A stretch of DNA of 64,000 nt from Collybiopsis luxurians FD-317 M1. Taxonomy: Eukaryota > Basidiomycota > Agaricomycetes > Agaricales > Omphalotaceae. The position numbers and the translations under genes were made by a program. Shown piece by piece: positions 1 to 11,845 of the stretch (positions are counted from its first letter, which is position 1; each line of letters begins with the position of its first letter). Location: the NCBI GenBank assembly GCA_000827265.1, contig KN834797.1, positions 345,656 to 409,655 of the forward strand, given 5' to 3'. A model generated the notes under the pieces. The model had not been told where the DNA came from. It worked only from the letters and a program-made list of their open reading frames with translations, and ran no database searches.

Positions 1-727
1 TGGCCAATCGCTCCTCTTCATGGGGTTATTGGGAGGAACGTAGGAGATGGTATCGATACCTGTGGAATTTCAAAGCTAACCGGGTCTTGGAAGACGGATC
101 TCGACGTGTACATACCAGCGCTTACAAAGGCTGGGGCCCAAACATCCGGGATTGAGAGTCCATCCGAGTTGGTGAATAAGAAAGTAAGAACCTCGTTCGG
201 GTTCTCATCTAGCCAACTCTTTACGGTCGTCAAGTAATCAACGACCGTTCCTCCGTCAAATAGAAGGCAACCTGGAAAAATGTAAGGCCGTTATCAAGCT
301 GCGAGTCGGAGCATACTTACTAGTATGGCAGAAATGGAGCACCCCGTCGTTTCTTGAAAAGCCGAGATTAGCTTTGCAGCGAAATGAACCGATGAACACG
401 CTTACAGGTGACCTTCTGCTTGCAGAAAACGAACTCCTAGTCCAAGTTGAGTAGGAATATCTACCTCTTGATCTCGGGCAAGTGCAAGAGGGTCGCTGCT
501 GAACGCATACGAATCATGAGATCCGAGAAAAGTAGTGTTCCCATATGGCCTGTTACAGAGCTCGGCGTGTCCGTTGCAGACGGTAGCCCTATTCCAGAAC
601 TTCATTAGATACCCTCGAATTTGGCTCGGATCATGGAGATGAAAAACCTCTTTTCTGGGAGAGTCGTGGCTACTGCTCCAGAGACAGCAGATAACGCAAG
701 AATACAGGAAAGGGCCGGGAAATGCAT
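1..727 (-). CDS. Secreted PLC-like phosphodiesterase, 3' end beyond window
   Basis: Model on the minus strand: exons 727-648, 588-406, 352-321, 271-60 and 13-1 (continues off the left edge). The start at 727 gives a hydrophobic N-terminus of about 20 residues (core CILALSAVSGAVA) that looks like a signal peptide. It is followed by ATVCNGHAELCNRPYGN and FLGSHDSYAFS, the typical opening of fungal PLC-like TIM-barrel phosphodiesterases (PI-PLC X fold), where the His of GSHDSY is the catalytic-type His. The short third exon supplies DGVLHFCHT and the fourth CLLFDGGTVVDYLTTVKSWL plus NEVLTFLFTN. All junctions are GT-AG and in frame. The substrate is unknown for this family; secretion is inferred from the leader. 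A start at 605 is also possible but lacks a signal peptide. Confidence 0.85.
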
Positions 728-3447
728 AGTCGCCAGTTCAACCGACAAGGGGGATGAAGGGCAAGTATGGAACGTTGCGAACGAGCGTGGTCTAAATATG
801 CATTCAAGACACCCTAATCAAAGAACAGAAGCTTCAGCAAATTCGCATTGCATATGGATTCCATCATGGCGAGAAAATGGAAAGGGATCATCCAACACGT
901 GCCACGTTCGTGGTTCTCGTACATGTGAAATTGATTTTCATGCGCTGACCGCGATGGCTATCGAAGTCGCGTCGCCCTACCCTCATTAAACTCTCTGACC
1001 ACGGGCTCTGATCGACTAGGAATTCCCATTTTCCCTGCTATTTGCCATTTTACTATTGGATTCTACATTGTACTCCCTCGCGACAGCCTTCGCAAGAGCT
1101 GCACCGTCGAGGCGTCGTCGGACAGTTGTTGATGGTAGTACCATGGAATCCTATGTGTGTCGCTGATTCTCTGATACATGATAATAACCTAAGACCAGCT
1201 GGAAGCTGTATTCGCAGCCGAGGTACTTTACCCACTCGAGATGCCCTGTAATAAACCTTACCTTACCTTACCTTACCCTGCGAGTCGACGAAATGTTCCT
1301 GGGACGACCTTGCTCAAGAATCTGTTACTTTACTGCGGGTCTCAATTAACACGAGCAATCAAAACGTATTTAAATCTACACGTTGACAGCTTTCTCGATG
1401 ATCTCACCTCTGCGTAGCGGCGACATTGGTATCAGTTGGTAGCAAGTCAAGCCAGCAGTATGTAAATTCCAACTATTTTCTCCACGTTGAATCTATCGGG
1501 CGGGATTTGCCATGCAGATCTTCGAACGTTACCTCCGTTCGAGCCGACGATTTGCTTGACCCTCAGCGACTCAGTGCAGATCCCCTTGCACGTTCGTATC
1601 AGAAGGGTCTGGAAGGACATATATTTTTGGACTTCTCTCACTCGATATGTTGCTGCGTCGAGACCAACAGGTTGGTATTGTAATCCCGCGTCAATTTTAT
1701 TGGAAGAACAGGAAGAATACAGAACTCCACTTTTGAGAACTGTCATACAAGTCGATCTTTTCCCTCATAATCGTTCCGCGTACCATCCGATCTGAATTTC
1801 TTTTGAGGATATGATGTTCTAGATTTTCTTCAGGGTGACGACGTACCTGAAGGCCATTGTGCATGGAACATCTTCTAGGAGGACGAGAAACATTATTCTC
1901 CAGTTATATTTAAGAACGCCTGCGAGAGAAGAAGTCGTATAGAACGATGTGTGGGTATAGATATAATCCAGAGGCAGGTAAAATTTGACTCATCGTGAAG
2001 GCTGATATGTTCCCATGGCGTACCGCAAAAGCGCCACATTGGCAGAAATACTTCAAAGTAGGAAAGAAATGTATTGTGCTTCTAAATGACGATGCAGGGA
2101 ACCTGCCGATGTACTTTCGTCCTCGTTCACAGTCAAACGGTCAGATAACTGAGCTGCATCTTTCAGGCACTTGAGAGTTGGAAATTTTTTCATACGGATC
2201 GAATTGGCGAACCTCTAGTTATGGAGGGATTTCATTTCGGAGCAAGAAATTGGGCACCCTTCCTTAAGACTTTTAGACAGATTTGGAATCATTTTCGTAC
2301 CTGTCTCTTCCATGTCACGACTCATTACCGCAGTGAATCGAATTAGTGGACCTCTGCCACCGGAGGGGACCATTTTTAGGGATTCTAAGTTGGTTCTTAC
2401 GTTCTCGGAATATGATGAAATTGTAGGTGTATCCCTCATACGACGGACTTCAGCTCTTTTCTGACATGTTGGTTCTACTGCCATTTGGACCAGAATTCGC
2501 CAATATGTCAGTTGCTTTGAGCAACTCGGAACCTACAGTTTTCTCTGACCTGGATGAACATTGGTGATGGGCTGAAAGCTGATTAGCATCAGGTAGTAGC
2601 TACTGGTATTAGGTCTTAGATGAAGAGTTTTCAAAAGGTTAGAAGAGCCCCTCAATGCACAACTTTGTCGGAGTCGGAGCCGAAGCTCCCTACTACTCGA
2701 GTAGTAGCAATGTAGCATCGTCTTTGCATTTTTTTCTTGGCGCTTCAAGGCACAGAAGCGGTGGTGTTTGTGTCGTTGGTTGAGCTGATTCGCTTGTTCA
2801 TCTGGTGGCAGACATTGATGACAGCGACCCAGACTCTGAAGTAGACAGCAAGCGACATTGTTCGCGTACCTTTTGGTTAACACGCCGCCAGGAAGGTATC
2901 TGATAACCTGACACAGGAAAAGCTTGAGGCCAGTGAGTAGCAGTATAACCTATCATGTACTTTGCTAACACTTCAAGTATCTAAGATAGTATACGGACTA
3001 CCTGCAGCTGTCGACCACCCAATTTCCGAGCTTGATTTAAGCCTGTTGCGGACAAGGATTCGGTTTCTTAAATGTTTCCGATTCTCCACCCTCCCGCCGG
3101 TGAGTCGCGTTAGCGGCATTTAGATCGGACAGACAGCACTAGACGTACAGTGAACATTCGAGTTACCATGCATGATCACTGCAAAAAGATGGCATCGTGC
3201 ATGACACATCACGAAACTTAAAGCTAAGCGCCCAATGCCAGTGTTCCTATGCGGTAAATTTAGCTATCATAGTCGCGCCGTTAGTTCAAAATTCTACTCT
3301 CGCGCGCTCCAATACATTCTCGGTTATTGGTATTAGTAAACGAAAATCACCTTTCAAATTTCACACTACTAGTCGCTTGTAGGCTGTCTCACTTCCCGGT
3401 TTCGTAATCTTTCTTGCTTTTTACCACTACTATCATCCCTCGCAGAG
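728..3447. other. Intergenic stretch, no recognised gene
   Basis: About 2.7 kb between the divergent phosphodiesterase and the first mpaB-like gene. Small ORFs occur on both strands (the longest 122 aa at 621-989) but none resembles a known family or continues through plausible splice sites. It must hold both divergent promoters. The only structured item I see is a (CCTTA)4 run at 1256-1275. Confidence 0.5.
1256..1275 (+). repeat. (CCTTA)4 microsatellite
   Basis: Four perfect tandem copies of CCTTA followed by CCCTG. It does not match the usual fungal telomere unit (TTAGGG/CCCTAA). Confidence 0.9.
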
Positions 3448-5772
3448 ATGACTTTATGGACACACCTCCCATTCGCGCACGTTTATGGAGTCACCAAATG
3501 GCCTATGACTACCATTGGGTTGGTTGTTATTGCCTACCTATCTGCCGCACGAGCGCTTCGTTGGCGGCGGTACAACGCAATCCACCGCAAATACCAAGCC
3601 AAGTACGTTCGAGGAGACCTCTCGCCGGAGGAGGCACAAGAAATTATCCATACTTCAGCCCTCTATGACATGCCTATGCTTATAAACTACTCGCTTTCCT
3701 TTGCCCTGTTCAAAACTTACGCCATTGTACGTTTCACTAATTTTTCCACCTCTAATTGGGATGAGCTTCTGTTCACGATCCACGTAGCCTACTATCTCTA
3801 AGATTCTCTCCGATACTAAGGAGCTGAAGTCAGCCGAAGGGGTGTCTAAGCGATACGCCGATGTGAGTGCTGCCTCTCTCGTTAAATGAAACAGCATGTT
3901 TACCTGCCTGACAGACGGAAATCATGATCAGTAGGTTCCCTTTCCCTTCGGTATCACTCTTGGCCGGTTTCGGGAGTGCTTAAATACCGAATTCCCAATC
4001 TCTAGGCACTTGGGTCTTTTGTCCAATCTCTGGCAAGTCCCAAGGCACTTCCTACGCCCAATCATCTGACTTGAAGAGAACGGAAATCGATGATCCTCGG
4101 TGGGTGTATTCGATGATGTTCTAGGTGGTCTGAATACCTTATTGGGTATTTCAGAGCAATGATTGCGCTTGCACGCGTGAACTGGTTACATTCCAAATAT
4201 CCTATTGTAAGTTACTTATTGGAACCGTTGAAGGCCAAAAGAAATTTCTCGCTGATTTATTCATGTGATTGTTTTTTTTCCCTACCCAAACTCCAAAATC
4301 CCAAGACGAACGACGACTATCTGTATACTCTTGGTGTTTTCATTTTCGAACCACCGGTGGGTGCGATTTACCCGTAACCGAAACTGAGACGTTGAGGTTG
4401 ATGTTGCTCGCTTCTCCAGACATGGGCTTCCCTGTACGGTTGGAGGGCTCTATCTCCTATGGAATCGCAGGTATGATCACTACCCCTGCTCTTCTATACG
4501 TCTAACAAATCAGCAATTCGGATATTAACTCATTAATAGGCGTTCTACATCTTTTGGATTGAAATTGGTCGAAGAATGGGGATTAAAGATATTCCGGAAT
4601 CTCGGGAAGCCTTCAAACAGTGGATTCATGTAAGTTTTGGTTTCCTCGCGCCCCGTCGTTCCCAACCCGAAACCGACTTATATGCCGTATTTGATCTGTG
4701 TCCCCCTTCATCCTTTCTTCGTGTATACAGGAATATGAGGATAAAGTCATGGTACCTGCGCAAACGAATCACGACGTCGCAACATATACCACCGAGGAGC
4801 TTCTCCACGCCGTTCCAGAGCGTTTTGGAATCAAGAATTTTGCTAGAAGATTGACGATTTGTGCATTAGAGGAGAATGTCAGAGTTGCCATGATGTACGT
4901 CCGGACTCCGTTCCTCAATCCACCCAAACGTAATTGTTGTCCCTTGATCATTTTTACCCTCAACAATTGACCCTTGAACGATCCCGGTCATTGACATTTG
5001 GCAATACATACTGACAAAATCGGTTTACTTCGCACCCTTAACAGGCAACCTTCCCAGCCGTTTTATCTGCACGCCATTTTCAAAGCCGTCCTACACAGCG
5101 TTGGGTTGATCCAAGGCTATCTTTGTCTTCCCCGCTCCCAATCCAATCCCGGCGGCGCGATCCTCGTTCCTCTGGACAAAGCTTCCTACTCTGCCTCCAC
5201 ATCCAGCGCCACTTCCAAAGGACCAACAAAGTCCAACCTCCACCGCATGCATCCAAAATGGTTCCAAGCTCGACCTTGGTACATGCCCGAACCTACAAGC
5301 ATTTTCGGAAAGTTCAAGAACCAGATGGGTTTGAAGTTTGGTTTATACGATCAGCTGCCTGGCGAGGGGTTGAGGAGCGAGGGGTATCGGTTAGAGGAGA
5401 TGGTGAGTCCTATTGTTGTGAGTTCGAAACGGATGTGATTTGAATTAAATTCCGTTTCTTTCATCCTCCCTTTTGCGTACCTTCCTTTTTCATACCTTCA
5501 TTCATCGTTCGTTGATCCATTTGTTCCTTGTTGTCGGTCCTGTATCCGTATCACAACTTCTAACTATTTTTTCTTTTCGCCATCTTTGTAGGGTCCGGTC
5601 CGATTCGAAAAACGTAAGTTATCTATTTTTCTCTCTCTTTACCATCCCCTTACACGTTCCGCAAAACTTGGCCTTCTGACTCTTGTTTTTTCAAGTTGGC
5701 AATGAGGAGGCTATACGAAATGCAGAAAAGATGTATGGGTGTCCTATCACAGGTCCGTTCAGTAGGAACTGA
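3448..5772 (+). CDS. ER-bound oxygenase mpaB/rubber-oxygenase-domain protein, copy 1
   Basis: Twelve exons: 3448-3726, 3788-3862, 3915-3930, 4006-4099, 4155-4206, 4306-4356, 4420-4470, 4540-4629, 4731-4894, 5045-5402, 5592-5613, 5696-5772. They join in frame to 442 aa. The N-terminus has a hydrophobic anchor (GLVVIAYLSAARAL, about residues 25-38) followed by the basic LRWRRYNAIHRKY. Then come blocks typical of the mpaB/Lcp catalytic family: LSPEEAQEIIH, LYDMPML, ARVNWLHSKYPI, NDDYLYTLG, YGWRALSPME, IEIGRRMGIKDIPESREAF, HDVATYTTEELL and RFGIKNFARRL. The known relative MpaB' cleaves a polyprenyl chain in mycophenolic acid biosynthesis; the substrate here is unknown. It is followed 1 kb downstream by a tandem paralogue with the same intron positions. 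It ends GCPITGPFSRN. Confidence 0.92.
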
Positions 5773-6812
5773 CGAGTTGCTTACTCGTCTACTCTACTTC
5801 TGTCTCCATTGTCCATTGTTTCACTCCAAATCTATATCACACTCATTCTTCAGGTTGTCCATTGAGTCAAACAGCCATGCCTGTCGAACTTGCTTTATGC
5901 AATTTCCACTTATGGTTTGCTTGACCCTCGGTATAAATTCCCTTCCGTTTGCCATGACGAAACTTCAGAGATATTTTCGAACTGGTCTCATTTGAAATGT
6001 CGCTTGAGATCAACATGGTCAATATTACAGTGCTATTGGATCTAGAATCTCAAATTCTTTTCGAGCTCATTCTCACATGAGCGTCAATCCGTCTGAAAGA
6101 CAGGAAGATTGACTTCTGACATTGTCGCAAAGTAGAATTCTTCGCCCCATTATTGTTCTTCGAACTGATCGTTGCGAACTGCTTTGCAGAAACGGATGTT
6201 CTAGATTTTGCCTCTAGTGCAAGCGTACTGAGACCATGGAAAGCCTTCTCGACGAAAATTTGGATGAAATACTTCCAGTGCGATTGACTAATGCTAAAAA
6301 AATATCGGTCAGAGAACATGGAGGTGTGCATCGACGCCCTGGACTTCGAGCACCATTAAGCGCTCTCTTGTTTCCATTTTGAGCATTGCATTCGAGAAAT
6401 ATTCCATGGGTCTCGGCTCATACTTTAACCCCGAGGAGACTTTAAAATTCGTGGGGCGCCCGCAGTGTTTCGTTTGTTTGCAAAGCTCAGCGGTAAGTGT
6501 AACCCAAGTTCTAGCTGGTCCGCATTACTGAACCTTTTCGACAGTAAGTAGTATGGACTACCCTGTTATTTACCAGGTTGCTAAGTTCGATCCGATCGTA
6601 AATGGAAAGGACTAGATTTCTCATACTAATGCACCAAGAAGGGAGTAGGATTCTGCACTAGGCTTCAACTGATTCTAGAATGGAGTGCCTTTGGTGGCTA
6701 GTAAATGCTGAAACATTCCAGTCTTCAGTCGCACAAGCCCATTATAAGTTGAAATTTTTTTTTGTGCTTCGTAATCTTTCTCGTCTTTTTTCCACCGCTA
6801 TTGCTCGAAAAG
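5773..6812. other. Spacer between tandem mpaB-like genes
   Basis: About 1 kb with the 3' region of copy 1 and promoter of copy 2. The 45-50 bp just before the second ATG (cgtaatctttct... to the ATG) resemble the leader before the first, so the duplicated unit includes the 5' leader. A 93-aa reverse ORF at 6050-6331 has no recognisable similarity. Confidence 0.5.
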
Positions 6813-8973
6813 ATGAGCTTGTGGACATATCTCTACTCCGCACCCATTTTTGGAGACGGTGAACGGTCTGTAATGCTCGCTAAAACGGTCATTGGCCTGG
6901 CCGTTATCTCCTACCTGTCTGCCGTACGAGCTCTTCGTTGGCGGCGATTCAATGCAATCCACCGCAAATACGAATCCAAGTACTTGCAAGGAGATCTTTC
7001 ACCGGAAGAGGCGCAAGAAATTATCCATACTTTATGCCTATATGAAATGCCTATGTTCATGAATTTTACGATTCCCTTTGCGCTGTTTAAAGCTTACGCC
7101 ATTGTACTTCCTATCAGTGATCTTTGGAATGAAATATCTGATTCCCTGTCCACGTAGCCTACTATATCCAAGATTCTCTGCGATACCAAGGAGCTCAAGT
7201 CGATCGAAGGGAGGTCTAAGCGAAACGCTGACGTGAGTGCCCTTTTTCTCCTCGCTGAATTCAATGACATTTTACGTTCCTGACAGACGGAAATTCTAAT
7301 CAGTACGTTCACTTTTCGGTAGATGTTGGGATTGCTCAATAGCCAAATTCATAGGCACCTGGCTTTTTTGTCCGATCTCTGGAAAATCTCAGGACTCATC
7401 GTTCGTCGAATCATCGGATACTAACAGAGAAGAAATCGATGACCCCCGGTAGGCGTATTTAATGATGTGCTAGATGTCCAGTGTCCTCAAAAAATTGTCC
7501 CAGAGCAATGATTGCACTCTCGCGCGTGAATTGGTTACATTCCAAGTATCCTATCGTAAGTGTCTATGTAAAACGTCGAAAAGAAAAAGAGAAGATTGGC
7601 TTACTCATCGATGTGACTGTTTTTCCGACTGTAAAGACGAACGATGACTATCTATATGTTCTTGGTCTCTTGATTTTCGAACCGACGGTGGGTATGACCG
7701 CACATAGACGAGCTAACATTGACTTTGTTCGTATCTCTAGATATGGGGCTCGTATGGCTGGAGAGCTCTATCTCCCATGGAATCGCAGGTAGGGTCGCTA
7801 TCCACATCCTCCAGCATATATGTTGATGTTTCGCTTATTAGGCGTTTTATATCCTTTGGGCGGAAATCGGTCGAAGAATGGGTATTAGAGATATCCCAGA
7901 ATCGCGGGAAGCCTTCAGACAGTGGATGGAGGTAAGTTGTTTTTACTTCTAGTGTCCACACCCCTCATTCCCAATCCGAAACCAAATTAACTGTCCTATG
8001 TGGCCTCTGCCATTTTTCCTATCACGAACACAGGAATACGAATATAGAGCCATAGCACCAGCTCAAGAAAACCACGACGTCGCAACCTACTCCGCCGAAG
8101 AGCTTCTGCACGCCATTCCGAAGCGTTTTGGAATCAAGGGCTTTGTTGAACGATTGGCGATTTGTACGTTGGAAGAGGATGCCAGGATAGCTATGGTGTA
8201 CGTCCCTATCTCTCTTCTCATCAAACCTTTACATACTTTATTTGAAACGATCTTCACTCAACGGATACTAACAACTTTCCTCCTTTGCTTTCCCTTCGCG
8301 TCCCTGATCAGACTACCTTCCCAGCCTTTATACATACACGCCATTTTCAAAACCATCCTATATACCATCGGGTTCATCCAAAGATATCTCTGTCTTCCAC
8401 GTTCCCAATCCAACCCCGGTGGAGTCATCCTCGTGCCTCTGGATAAAGCTTCCGCTTCCGCCTCCACCTCCACACCCAGTACTCCGCGTACCGGCCCCGC
8501 CCCCGCATCCACCTCCGCTCCTAATGCGAAATTGGACGGATCAACGAGGCTTCAACCAGGTCACCTCCACCGAATGCACCCGAATTGGTTTCAAGCCCGA
8601 CCATGGTACATGCCCGAACCTACGGGTATCCTCGGAAAGTTGAAGAACCAGGCGAGCTTGACGTTTGGTTTGTACGATGCCCTGCCCAGTGCGCGGTTGA
8701 GGAGTGAGGGATATCGGTTGGAGGAGATGGTGAGTGCTGCTTGATTTTTGCCGTGTTCAAAATACAAGCTAATAACCTGTTCTTACCACTGAACAGGGTC
8801 CGGTTCGGTACGAGAAACGTAAGTTGTTCACTTGATATTATTTCTCTTTCTATCACGTCCTCTCCTATATTTTCCTGATGCGTCGTGATTTCCCAGATGG
8901 CCATGAGGAGGTTATGCGAAAGGCAGAGGAGATGTATGGGTGTCCAATCACGGGTCCGTTCAGTAGAAATTGA
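6813..8973 (+). CDS. ER-bound oxygenase mpaB/rubber-oxygenase-domain protein, copy 2
   Basis: Twelve exons: 6813-7103, 7158-7232, 7287-7302, 7355-7448, 7504-7555, 7637-7687, 7741-7788, 7842-7931, 8034-8197, 8312-8729, 8797-8818, 8897-8973; 465 aa. Every intron sits at the position and phase used in copy 1, and exons 2, 3, 4, 5, 6, 8, 9, 11 and 12 have identical lengths, so this is a tandem duplicate. It has the same membrane anchor plus basic motif (LRWRRFNAIHRKY), LSPEEAQEIIH, ARVNWLHSKYPI and EIGRRMGIRDIPESREAF, and ends GCPITGPFSRN. Exon 1 is 12 nt longer and exon 7 3 nt shorter. Exon 10 is 60 nt longer, adding an Ala/Ser/Thr/Pro-rich linker (ASASTSTPSTPRTGPAPAS) before LHRMHPNWFQARPWYMPEP. 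Same family role as copy 1, substrate unknown. Confidence 0.92.
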
Positions 8974-9526
8974 ATAGAATACTCCACTGTCCACCCGACT
9001 AGGCTCAGGCTACTTAAACCCGTCGCCCTTTACTTCTTTATATTCGTATCTTCATGGATTAGCTCACTTTGAATCCAACATATTACAGGTCGTCCAAGGG
9101 TCGAAGGATGCAGTTTGGAAGGACCGTCATTATCAGTCATATGTATCACGTGGGGTGACATCCCGCGGTTGCGTTCACTCTTGCTCTCCGCCGCTATATG
9201 CAACTTGAGATTTTCAGAGCGTTAGCAGCGGAAGACTCTAAAATGTTCTACAAAATACTACTGTAAGTAGGCTGAGTAAGTGTAAACTACGGATGATTAA
9301 TACCATAGAATGTACAGAACATTCTACAAGTGTCAAGTACAGACTCAAATCTACAACAGTGCTGATGTTTTCTCCGTCTCAAGCTCTGACCGTAACAGTA
9401 GGTAACCTTTATATTCACGTGGTCATTAGTACAGTTCAGAGTTACTAAAACAGAAGAAATACACAGTCCAAAAACACTAATCCATGCATCAAAAGAATAC
9501 GAGGTATATGCCGTGGCCCATTGAAC
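8974..9526. other. Convergent 3' intergenic region
   Basis: About 550 bp between the convergent mpaB-like copy 2 and the phosphate transporter. It contains one copy of a dispersed repeat (9106-9176). No gene seen. Confidence 0.5.
9106..9176 (+). repeat. Dispersed ~72-bp repeat, copy 1
   Basis: Begins GGATGCAGTTTGGAA, contains GTATCACGTGG and GTGACATCCCGCG, and ends near CGTTCA. A second copy in the same orientation lies at 15568-15640. The copies look roughly 80-85% identical by eye, with one-base indels. Confidence 0.75.
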
Positions 9527-11845
9527 CTATCGCAGAGATAATGGAGGCGGAGTGGAAATCGCTGCATTTTCATTGGTTCTGCCGCCCTTCTCTTTGGCTT
9601 TGGAAAGCTCTTCTTCATCCAATGATCTTCCTTTTGTCTCTGGAACCAGCAGTGTTGAAAAGATACCGGTGAGCATGAAAAATGCGCATATTTCAAGTCT
9701 AAAAATGCACATGAATGAGAGCTTTCACACTAAAGACTGAGTGCAGGTAAGGCTTACATATGGCCCAGAAATGCTTCCGATTCACCATGTTGAGCCTTAA
9801 TCTGTGCAAAACCACATTCAGCAATGATAGCCCCAAGCTTGCCGCTGGCGGCAGAAATTCCGTGGACTGTTGAACGATATCTGGTAGGGAATACGTCCGC
9901 CCCAATTTCTGCAGGTATAATGAACGTAGTCGAATTTGGTCCAAAGCTTTGGAAGAAGCCGGCTATGCAATATAATGCAAAGAAAGCCGCTTTGGATTTG
10001 GTCTTCAAGCTGTTGTATCCGAAGCCTGGAGGAGCATACGTTATTACCAAAATTGTCTCTACAACTTGCCTCACAGTTGAAAAAATGCTTACCCATACCA
10101 ATGTACAACACAGTGAGAACACAGAAACCCAGAAGCTGGATAGGCTTACGGCCCCATCTGTCAATGAGCAGGAAGCAAAGTCCATAACCAGGAATTAGAC
10201 CGGCAACGGTCAGAATGAGGTTCCCCGTTGAGGCATCCTTGAGATTCTGATATAATGATTCGGAGTATGTCCCACCCGAATTTGATTTCCCGTACCCAAT
10301 GGCGCTCAGAATGATAGGAGTATTTAAGTTAAGGCCATAAAATGCAATATCTGCAAAGGTGAAGGATCAGCAATAGCAGTTCGTCAAAAGACCTCGGCCG
10401 AATGTTAAACTTGGTGCGTCCTCACGACTTCGGACAGACAAGCCGCGAGACTGCTGCCCTTAATCGTGGGGCCGACCATTTTCAAAGCCGGCGGAGGTTT
10501 TTCTACGAGCTTTTACTCAGGGCATAGACAGTTAAACTGGACACTCATACCGAGAGCAAACCATGAGTAAGCAGTACTAATAAGAACCTTCATATTCTTC
10601 CATTGACTAAAATGAGCTTTGAAATCCTTCCAGCTGCCGACACCAACTTCTGCCTCTGGATTTGAGTCAGAGGTAGGATTGGCAGGCTCGGTAAGGCTAA
10701 ACAATTTCTCGAGATCCCTACAGGCTTGTTGAATATTGCGGTCAATGTCTAATGTGAACCGAGGCGTTTCCGGTACAGTGAGGCGGAAATAGAGCGCGAT
10801 TACACCTGGAATGCACCCCACACCAATCAGAATCCGCCATGCATAATCCACAGTGTCGGGGTTAGTGATCATGCTGTCCTTGAAAGCAGCCGTGACAACA
10901 ACGGCGACAATGGATGCAGCTAAGTCCAGTGAATATTCCTCTGTGCAGCTAGAGCCTTTAAAATCCTACCAAGCTGTCCCCAGCCTTGCGAAGAGAAAAC
11001 GGCCAGCATTAGGCGGCCTCTGTTTTCCACGTTTGCGAACTCAGACGATATAACTGCACTAATAGGGTAATCTCCTCCCACCCCTATCCCCATCTTGGAA
11101 ATATTATTAGGCATATTGAGCGTCAATAGTTCAAGCTCACAAGAAAGCGCCAAAGGATAAGTGCGCCGATGACGCTGACTGCGGGGCCGTTTCCAGCTAT
11201 AGCTTGAGTAAATGTTGTAAAAATGATGAGAACCAGCTCGAGGCCGTCTGCATCAAGAAGTTCCAATGGAATTTTTGAATTCATCTATTCAGGAACGACT
11301 CACAAGTTTTCTTTCGACCTACATGATCAGCCAGCCAGCCAAATATCAATTGTCCAACCAGAGTCCCAACTAGAGTTGAAACCTTGATACCAAGATCCTG
11401 GTTCGAATTCAGCCGGCGGAGGGGATTCGAGTCGGAACCTGGAGGTGCTATAAGGTAGCTCATTAGCTATACTGCCATTATGATGAGTCCATGGTTACTC
11501 ACTAGCTCCATAGATGGATCCCAACATGGTCGAAGCTATGCTAATCGCAAAAATGTCATACCTTTGTCAGAAGATATTCATGAATCATTGAATATGAGAA
11601 TTGTGTGAGATTGGAAATTACCACATACGCATCAGTGAAGAAGCCTATACCAGCTACAACGCAGAGTCTGACATGGAATAGCCTATAAACATATAAATTT
11701 AGTCAACCGAGGTACAAGCATTGAAGATTGGCGCATACCCGAAATGGGCATTGTCAACTGCCTCGAGAGCATCTATACGATTTTTGTGCAATCTCTCCGA
11801 AGCCAGAAAAGACAGATGTTGTTCTTGAATCTGAGGGCTCTCCAT
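9527..11845 (-). CDS. PHO84-type inorganic phosphate:H+ symporter (MFS)
   Basis: Ten exons: 11845-11739, 11682-11629, 11561-11503, 11447-11304, 11247-11141, 11093-10970, 10919-10551, 10350-10093, 10025-9758, 9698-9527; 553 aa in one continuous frame. Plasma-membrane MFS transporter of the PHS family. Family blocks in order: VAGIGFFTDAYDIFAIS, STLVGTLVGQLIFGWLADHVGRKK (split: GQLIFGWLADHVGRKK is MFS motif A), AIAGNGPAVSVIGALILWRF, MGIGVGGDYPISAVISSEFA, GWGQLAASIVAVVV, LTVPETPRFTLD, SWFALDIAFYGLNL, FFQSFGPNSTTFIIPAE, YRSTVHGISAASGKLGAIIA and VPETKGRSLDEEEL. The length fits the family (about 550-590 aa). The ATG at 11845 is preferred because MESPQ leads into the conserved LEAVDNAHFG; an in-frame ATG at 11896 would add 17 residues. 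Confidence 0.94.

Noticed and set aside
621..989. 122-aa forward ORF
   Set aside because: Antisense to the first exon and promoter of the phosphodiesterase; unrecognised sequence.
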